DNA from: an uncultured Christensenella sp.
Lineage (GTDB): Bacteria > Bacillota > Clostridia > Christensenellales > Pumilibacteraceae
Reading direction: 5' to 3'
NCBI GenBank assembly: GCA_910578545.1
Contig: CAJTPT010000002.1
Location: forward strand, 248,001 to 312,000
Length of the DNA stretch: 64,000 nucleotides
Shown: positions 58,714-64,000 of the stretch, piece by piece
How positions within the stretch are numbered: position 1 is the stretch's first letter
Layout of the letters: each line of letters opens with the position of its first letter
Notes under the pieces: generated by a model
Seen by the model: the letters and a program-made list of their open reading frames with translations, nothing else
Told to the model about the DNA's origin: nothing
The model's database searches: none
Position numbers and translations under genes: made by a program

Positions 58714-61311
58714 TTATTTGGATTTAGTCAATTTAACTTCCCAAATTCTGGAAAGTGGTGATTGATAGGCGTTGACTTGACTGCCGGTAAGCATAGTGGA
58801 TTCGTCAAATACGCCCTTTTTCCAAATGTAGAAAACCTTTCTTTGATAGGTCGGGAATTCTACAGCCAAGTCCAAAAGCTTGTTTTGCGCACGCGCGTAA
58901 ACTTCTTGACGGACTATTTCTTCTAACGATTCTCTACCCTCGTCGATAATATCGGAAAGCTCCTCAATCATCTTCTTTTGATTGTAGTTACGAGGGTTAT
59001 TTATAGCTGAAAGCTCTTTAAACTCACTACTGAATATGTATCTGTAACCCCATGCGGTCGTGCTGGTTGCCTGAGAATCCTTGTGATAGACCTGGAACAT
59101 ATCGGGATCGGATGACGAACTCCAAGCAGCAGCCCAAACTGTCAACTGTCCGCTTGTAAGTTTAACAAGAGCATTCGAGTCGTTAACAACGGTTATATCG
59201 CAACCCAACTTATTTAATATCTCTGCGGACTGTTTAAGCATCGCATACGCAGGGTGATCGTCGCTGTCGCCGGCAATCGTGAATGTGTATTTTATCGGCT
59301 TATTCTTTTCATCGCGCATCACGTCGCCGCGAGGTGAGCAACCACCTAAAGTGAGAAGCTCGAGAGCCTTTGCGCCCGTCGGGTCGAAATCGTATTCATC
59401 GCCAATACCCTGTTCCTTTACGTAAGCTTCTGCAACGTCATAATATTTTTTCAGTGTTTTTGACATGGGAACGGTTATCGTAGACGCACCGTCATTGCCG
59501 TAATAGTTAATGATAGATTCTCTATTTAATGTGGTCATTATAGCCTTACGGATATAGATATTAGGAATATATCTTGCACTTATTCCTATATAGCCGTAAC
59601 CAAGGTTATCCGTCATAACGTAATTGAGGTCTTTTTCGTTATTAATCTCCGTTATATCATCCTTTTTCATCGAGGGAGACGCATAGTCAACCTCGCCCGT
59701 CTTTACCGCATTGTAAAGCTGAGAACTGCTTATAACCTTATATCTAAGGCGCTTAATCAAAGGTTCGCCCAACAAGAAGTTAGGATTGCTGATAAAGTTA
59801 ACGATATTTTTTGAGCTTTTATAGAAATCGGACTTGGACGACGCTTTGGTGTTTTTCTCCGTAGCAGCCATAAACGGACCTGCGCCCATAGGAAGCTGCT
59901 TTTGTTTTACCATATTCATAAAGTTAGGATCGGAGAATTTAACGCCGAAGAATTCCTCATCATTAGTATCGTCAACAGCTTTTTTCCATGTTTCTTTATC
60001 GGAATAATAGTGACCGGGCGCAACGGTAAAGCCAAAGTTTTGAATAGCCTTAGGATCAACGCCTTTAATCTTTATATGAAGAATATCATAGTTGCTAACG
60101 TTGCCGTCTTTATCTTTTAACGACTTAGTGTGTTTTACGAGTTTATCATCGGTATACTCTATTTTATTATCGTTTTCAATCCAAATACCGCTGACTTTTT
60201 TGACGTTCATGTTATCCTTGAACATACGATACTTAACGTCGGAAAGCAGGTAATCGTTCATGTAAACGTTAACGGGATAAGAATATAAAACATTGCCGAG
60301 ATTTTGCTTGTAACTCTCCGTAGCATTCTTTTGCTCGAAGAACATACTATCGTAAACGTGCTGAATAAGGGTAGCCTGATCTTTCTTTTTGTTCGCAGGA
60401 TAGTTATTGATTGCGGTATAGTGATCGATTTTTGCGTCAGAACCGGAACCAACCCATTCTTCCTGCAAAGTAAATTGTCCGTACATAAGCAAGAACAGCT
60501 GCCAAGCCTCGGTTATAATCACATTACCGTCCTTATCTTTGTACTTTTCGTATTCTTTTTCGATATCGGCAGAAACAACGGACGTCCAAGTTTCCTCCAA
60601 CGACTGTTTAAAGAACGTTTGGATTTGCTCGATATCCTTTTGTACGACGGCCTCACCCTCGTACATCTCATAACCATCCCACTGTCCCCAATCGCCTTCT
60701 TCGTCGTTCTCAATCCAGTTGATGATATTTTCCAGACGACGCGTCACTTCTGTCTGGAAAAACGCATTAGATCCGTCGATATTGTTAACGTCTTCGGTCT
60801 GCGTTCTGTACTCGTCAAGACCCATGATTTTGACCGAGTACAAAGTGCTCGAGCCGGTATAAGCCGGGTCGAGATACATGTAAATATTAAACAGAACGTC
60901 GTCTTTGGTTAAAGGCTGACCGTCACTGAATTTAATGTTATCCTTTAAAGCAAATGAATATTCGGTATAGTAATTGCTGTAATCCGTGCCGTTAATTACG
61001 TTATCAGGATTACCGACTCGAACCGTAGAATAATCGAACGCCACGCACGGTTCATCCCAGCCTACAAGCGGCTTACCTTCCGAGTCACTCGAAATCATAC
61101 CGATTTGGGTTTGGCTTACTATCTCGCCGTCGGCACCCGCCGTATAAAAGAAGGGGTTGAAATTGCCGTCCAATGCTTCCGACGACAAAATCAAAGTGGG
61201 GCCAGTATTACCATCACCTCCACAAGCGACAAGCGGAGCGGCAACCGCACCTGCTAATGTTGTAATGCACAAAAGCTTTGCAACACCTTTTGTAAATCTG
61301 CTATTTTTCAT
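58714..61311 (-). CDS. oppA: Oligopeptide-binding lipoprotein OppA, oversized
   Basis: 865 residues, versus about 550 usual. Signal peptide ends at lipobox VACGG, so it is a lipoprotein. Family-5 solute-binding signatures follow: FALKDNIKFSDGQPLTKDDVLFN and the later AAAWSSSSDPDMFQVYHK. About 250-300 extra residues, rich in Asn, Asp, Lys and Tyr, lie between (about 150-420). GGGAGG before ATG 61311 sets the start. First Opp gene. Confidence 0.93.
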   Translation of the reverse strand: MKNSRFTKGVAKLLCITTLAGAVAAPLVACGGDGNTGPTLILSSEALDGNFNPFFYTAGADGEIVSQTQIGMISSDSEGKPLVGWDEPCVAFDYSTVRVGNPDNVINGTDYSNYYTEYSFALKDNIKFSDGQPLTKDDVLFNIYMYLDPAYTGSSTLYSVKIMGLDEYRTQTEDVNNIDGSNAFFQTEVTRRLENIINWIENDEEGDWGQWDGYEMYEGEAVVQKDIEQIQTFFKQSLEETWTSVVSADIEKEYEKYKDKDGNVIITEAWQLFLLMYGQFTLQEEWVGSGSDAKIDHYTAINNYPANKKKDQATLIQHVYDSMFFEQKNATESYKQNLGNVLYSYPVNVYMNDYLLSDVKYRMFKDNMNVKKVSGIWIENDNKIEYTDDKLVKHTKSLKDKDGNVSNYDILHIKIKGVDPKAIQNFGFTVAPGHYYSDKETWKKAVDDTNDEEFFGVKFSDPNFMNMVKQKQLPMGAGPFMAATEKNTKASSKSDFYKSSKNIVNFISNPNFLLGEPLIKRLRYKVISSSQLYNAVKTGEVDYASPSMKKDDITEINNEKDLNYVMTDNLGYGYIGISARYIPNIYIRKAIMTTLNRESIINYYGNDGASTITVPMSKTLKKYYDVAEAYVKEQGIGDEYDFDPTGAKALELLTLGGCSPRGDVMRDEKNKPIKYTFTIAGDSDDHPAYAMLKQSAEILNKLGCDITVVNDSNALVKLTSGQLTVWAAAWSSSSDPDMFQVYHKDSQATSTTAWGYRYIFSSEFKELSAINNPRNYNQKKMIEELSDIIDEGRESLEEIVRQEVYARAQNKLLDLAVEFPTYQRKVFYIWKKGVFDESTMLTGSQVNAYQSPLSRIWEVKLTKSK

Positions 61312-61350
61312 ATTTACCTCCCACAAATAAGAGAAATTGTTTTTTATTGT

Positions 61351-62880
61351 TTATAACTGAACTATAGTGGCCATTATTGCCGTTCCGTCGATTGAGAACG
61401 TAATGTCGAGCCTTGCATTAGTCGTTTGCTCTAAGATGAAATGATTTTCGCCTTGTTTCTCCACACTACGGATTGACTTCCTCGAATAGTTACCGGCGTT
61501 GTTTTTGGTTGCAAGACCGTAAATCGGAGCGTCGAAAGGCGTGGTGTCCGCAAGTATAACTACTCCATCATGAATACGATAAGTAAAGTATATTGCAATA
61601 TTCTTGTCGGAAGAGTAAGCTACGTCGGAAACTATCATATCGACTTTATCAACAGTACAGTTGACTGTTGCCGACTCTGCCTTTACAGCTACCGTCATAT
61701 CGCTGGCCACGTTGACAACCTTGGGGTCCATACCTATTCCAAGTTTATAAGATAGAGCACACACATTGTCTTCCGACTCTTCGGCAGTAGTAATCGTGAC
61801 GTTGTTCACCTTTGCCCCGCCGCTCACCTGACCTGCCAACATACCTAAGTTGTACGTGGTTACGTCCTTGTTGGAAAGATCGGTGTTAATAACTACGTTT
61901 TCAAACGTGACGTCGGTAATTTCCGCTTCATCGCCAAGCGACCTGAATAAACCAAAATCACGGTACGAATTATCAAGAGTGCTAAGATTAAGAGTAAAGT
62001 TGCTAATAGTGTGGTCATTGCCAACAAACTTTCCTGAATAAACCTTAGGCAACTTAGTGTAAGCCGTTTGATCGTCATACTCCGCGCCACCCAAGTCGAT
62101 ATCGGCTAGAAGGTAGTAATTAACATCCTCACCTACAGGCGCACCCATGAGATCGTTCGCCGTTCTGATAAGAGAGTAAGTGCCCTTGAGTGCATTGCCG
62201 TACACGTGAACGGTAAGCTTATCATCTGACTTTTCAAAGTCGTCCGATTTAAGCGTATACGGGAACGCACCGATAACCGTTCTGCCTTCAGCCCCGTCAA
62301 GTTCGTACGATAAGAAGGTGTAATCGGGAATCCTTAAGTTAGATTCAAACAACTTATTTGGTTTACCGCTCTCTTCACGGGATATTTCAAAAACCTTGGT
62401 TTGGTCGTAATTTGCGTCGACGCCGTAATGCAACGTGACCTTATAGTTATCCCAATATGTAGCGCAAAGGTAAACGTCCTTATCGGCAACCCTATCGGTA
62501 TCGAAGTTCCACACGGTTTCCGACGGAATCATTTTGTTATCCTCGTCAAGCACAGGCTTTCCGTCCTCATCGAGCACGGCAAGCGTGAAGCATTTAAAGG
62601 AATACCCGGACTTAGCAGGAACACCGATAGCGCCTTGCCCGTTGCGCGGCGCAGGTAGTTTGCTGTTTTTCGCAACAAGTATCGTTACCGATTGCTTATT
62701 GTTTGCCGTCCCGCCCTGGTAATCGTATTCAACGGTAATAGGAAAACCGAGATTTTTAATATCATCAACGGTTACCTCGTCTCTACACGCAACAAGACCG
62801 AAAACCCCGAATAGGGCTAATGCGGAAAGAACTATTGACAGAAACAATTTTCTGCGCTTTGTCAAAACGTTTTTTTGCAT
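61351..62880 (-). CDS. Lipoprotein with Listeria-Bacteroides-type repeat and GLUG-like domain
   Basis: 509 residues. Signal peptide with lipobox GLVACRD, so cell-surface. Residues about 45-100 match the Listeria-Bacteroides repeat pattern (YDYQGGTANNKQSVTI ... SGYSFKCF), repeated in degenerate form. Residues about 290-360 resemble GLUG motifs (SGKFVGNDHTISNFTLN ... FGLFRSLGDEAEITDVTFENVVI). Such surface proteins often bind host or polysaccharide ligands. It lies 40 bases upstream of oppA. Confidence 0.7.
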   Translation of the reverse strand: MQKNVLTKRRKLFLSIVLSALALFGVFGLVACRDEVTVDDIKNLGFPITVEYDYQGGTANNKQSVTILVAKNSKLPAPRNGQGAIGVPAKSGYSFKCFTLAVLDEDGKPVLDEDNKMIPSETVWNFDTDRVADKDVYLCATYWDNYKVTLHYGVDANYDQTKVFEISREESGKPNKLFESNLRIPDYTFLSYELDGAEGRTVIGAFPYTLKSDDFEKSDDKLTVHVYGNALKGTYSLIRTANDLMGAPVGEDVNYYLLADIDLGGAEYDDQTAYTKLPKVYSGKFVGNDHTISNFTLNLSTLDNSYRDFGLFRSLGDEAEITDVTFENVVINTDLSNKDVTTYNLGMLAGQVSGGAKVNNVTITTAEESEDNVCALSYKLGIGMDPKVVNVASDMTVAVKAESATVNCTVDKVDMIVSDVAYSSDKNIAIYFTYRIHDGVVILADTTPFDAPIYGLATKNNAGNYSRKSIRSVEKQGENHFILEQTTNARLDITFSIDGTAIMATIVQL

Positions 62881-62889
62881 TTGCTTACC

Positions 62890-64000
62890 TTACTTAGCAG
62901 AGAATTTGTCTTTGAGGTCTACGTACGAAGCTTGATAGGACGCCAAGAGCGACCCGGGTACGTATATGTTAGAGATATCACAGCCATCAAAAGCTTTTTC
63001 ATGTATAGTGACCTTGCTTTGACAGTTGAGCGTAACAGTCTTTAGCTTGGTGCAACCCGAGAAAGTGTACTCGCCGATATAGTCGACGTTTTGAGGAATA
63101 ACGATTTCGGTTAAGAACTTGCAGTCGTTGAACGTATACTCGCCGAGCGAAGTCAAGCCCTCGGGCAAAGTCACGCTTTCGAGCACGGCACAGCCGTTAA
63201 ACGCACCGCTACCAATCGACTCAACCGACGAAATATCGCCGATATCTTTAAGCCGACGGTTATTGTAAAAAGCGTCCTTGCCTATTGTGCTAACATTGTC
63301 CGAAAGATTGACGCTAACAAGGTACTGACAGTCATAAAACGCGTAATCGGATATACGCTGTATTGACTTGGGCAACGTGACCGAAGTAATGCTTACGAGC
63401 TCGCCCGTTCTGCAAAATGCGTTTGCCCCTATACCTGTTACAGCCCTGCCGTCAAACATGGACGGAACAACTACGTCGCCGGAGTTTCCGTCATAGGAAT
63501 TGACTACGCCGTTTTTGATTGTAAGTCCTTTTGTGTAGTAAGTATTATACAGCGAAAGATTAGCGGTTGCCTTGCCTGCCGTATAAGGCTTTGTAAGCTT
63601 GGCGTCTGTGTACCAATCGCCTATGATAAGGTCGTCACCCTCGATTATGTCGGTGGGAACGTCCGCGTTAAGCTTTACCGGTTTGACTTCTATAAGCTCG
63701 CCGTTTCCATAATACGATATGTATGCGTACTCTGAACTTTGAGCCCATTTGGCGTAAACCTTGGTATCGGCGCTCGGGAACACGGTAAGATTAAACTTGC
63801 TGTAACACTCGGGCTCGGTATACCATCCGTCAAAAACGTAACCCTCGCGAGTCGGCTCTGCGGACGGTGCGGATAGCTGAGTACCGACAGCGCCTGCAAC
63901 TATGTAAGTGTAGCCGCTTTCAAACGCGCCGTTATTGGCATTATACTCAACCTTAACGCTTAAGTCGCCTATCCAACCTGCATACAGCGTGATGTTGCCG
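62890..64000 (-). CDS. BspA-type leucine-rich repeat surface protein, N-terminus cut by the window
   Basis: The frame is open to the window edge; at least 370 residues remain. Upstream of the first listed start are two Listeria-Bacteroides repeats (G-F-E-S-G-Y ... DGWYTEP, then VYAKWAQ). The C-terminal ~200 residues are LRR_5 repeats: LPKSIQRISDYAFYDCQYLVSVNLSDNV, IGSGAFNGCAVLESVTLPEGLTSLGEYTF and TIHEKAFDGCDISNIYVP, in a regular ~23-residue rhythm. Proteins of this type bind surfaces or proteins. No membrane anchor is seen in the part present. Confidence 0.85.
   Translation of the reverse strand, partial: GNITLYAGWIGDLSVKVEYNANNGAFESGYTYIVAGAVGTQLSAPSAEPTREGYVFDGWYTEPECYSKFNLTVFPSADTKVYAKWAQSSEYAYISYYGNGELIEVKPVKLNADVPTDIIEGDDLIIGDWYTDAKLTKPYTAGKATANLSLYNTYYTKGLTIKNGVVNSYDGNSGDVVVPSMFDGRAVTGIGANAFCRTGELVSITSVTLPKSIQRISDYAFYDCQYLVSVNLSDNVSTIGKDAFYNNRRLKDIGDISSVESIGSGAFNGCAVLESVTLPEGLTSLGEYTFNDCKFLTEIVIPQNVDYIGEYTFSGCTKLKTVTLNCQSKVTIHEKAFDGCDISNIYVPGSLLASYQASYVDLKDKFSAK

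Noticed and set aside
1..64000. CRISPR arrays, insertion sequences, prophage and integrase sites
   Set aside because: No spaced direct repeats, transposase or integrase motifs are visible on either strand.

Overview
The window looks like one contig of an uncultured low-to-mid GC Clostridia-type bacterium (Bacillota). The evidence is the Firmicutes-style gene order (plsX-rnc-smc-ftsY-ylxM-ffh-rpsP-khpA-rimM-trmD-rbgA-rnhB-yraN), strong AGGAGG-type ribosome binding sites, TTGACA-17-TATAAT promoters, FprA, an iron alcohol dehydrogenase and BspA-type leucine-rich surface proteins. I cannot name a genus. Almost everything is on the minus strand. The plus-strand exceptions are two tRNAs, a hypoxanthine/uracil-DNA glycosylase-like gene and a nicotinamidase-like gene. 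There are no insertion sequences, phage genes or CRISPR arrays, and no gene-free stretch over 300 bases.

Layout from left to right (minus-strand transcription runs right to left). 1-6.3 kb: the start of a dCMP deaminase, an ABC-2 type exporter pair, and a 1227-residue NdvB/GH94-like membrane protein that appears to lack the catalytic motif. 6.4-15.7 kb: rplS, then an operon yicC-gmk-rpoZ-coaBC-priA-def-fmt-rsmB-rlmN. 15.7-23.5 kb: ligA and pcrA behind a small unknown gene, then alr, formyl-THF cyclo-ligase, rsmD, coaD and a coiled-coil protein. 23.6-29.5 kb: a full F1Fo ATP synthase operon atpBEF-A-GDC. It has no separate atpH; the C-terminal domain of the delta subunit is fused to the N-terminus of alpha. 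29.6-42.1 kb: the ribosome/SRP/SMC cluster, with rplS moved away, acpP missing and an extra winged-helix-like gene inserted between ftsY and ylxM.

42.1-45.2 kb: a tRNA region (Gly; Met-Asp-Phe-Thr; Lys) enclosing rtcB and a macro-domain gene, plus a short ORF that looks like a fragment of a larger protein. 45.3-53.1 kb: single metabolic genes (DNA glycosylase, alcohol dehydrogenase, flavodiiron protein, acetyltransferase, Mrp ATPase, O-antigen ligase-like protein, esterase, nicotinamidase-like). 53.2-64 kb: an oligopeptide (Opp) ABC importer whose subunits carry unusual extra parts (a lysine-rich histone-H1-like tail, acidic extensions, a very large binding protein). It lies downstream of two surface/lipoprotein genes with Listeria-Bacteroides repeats and leucine-rich repeats.

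The most unusual system is the delta-alpha fused ATP synthase. Three genes (atpB, the O-antigen ligase-like gene and the DNA glycosylase) have a good promoter ending 6-8 bases before the start codon and no ribosome binding site, which suggests leaderless transcripts. All functional statements come from reading motifs and gene order; no database search was run.
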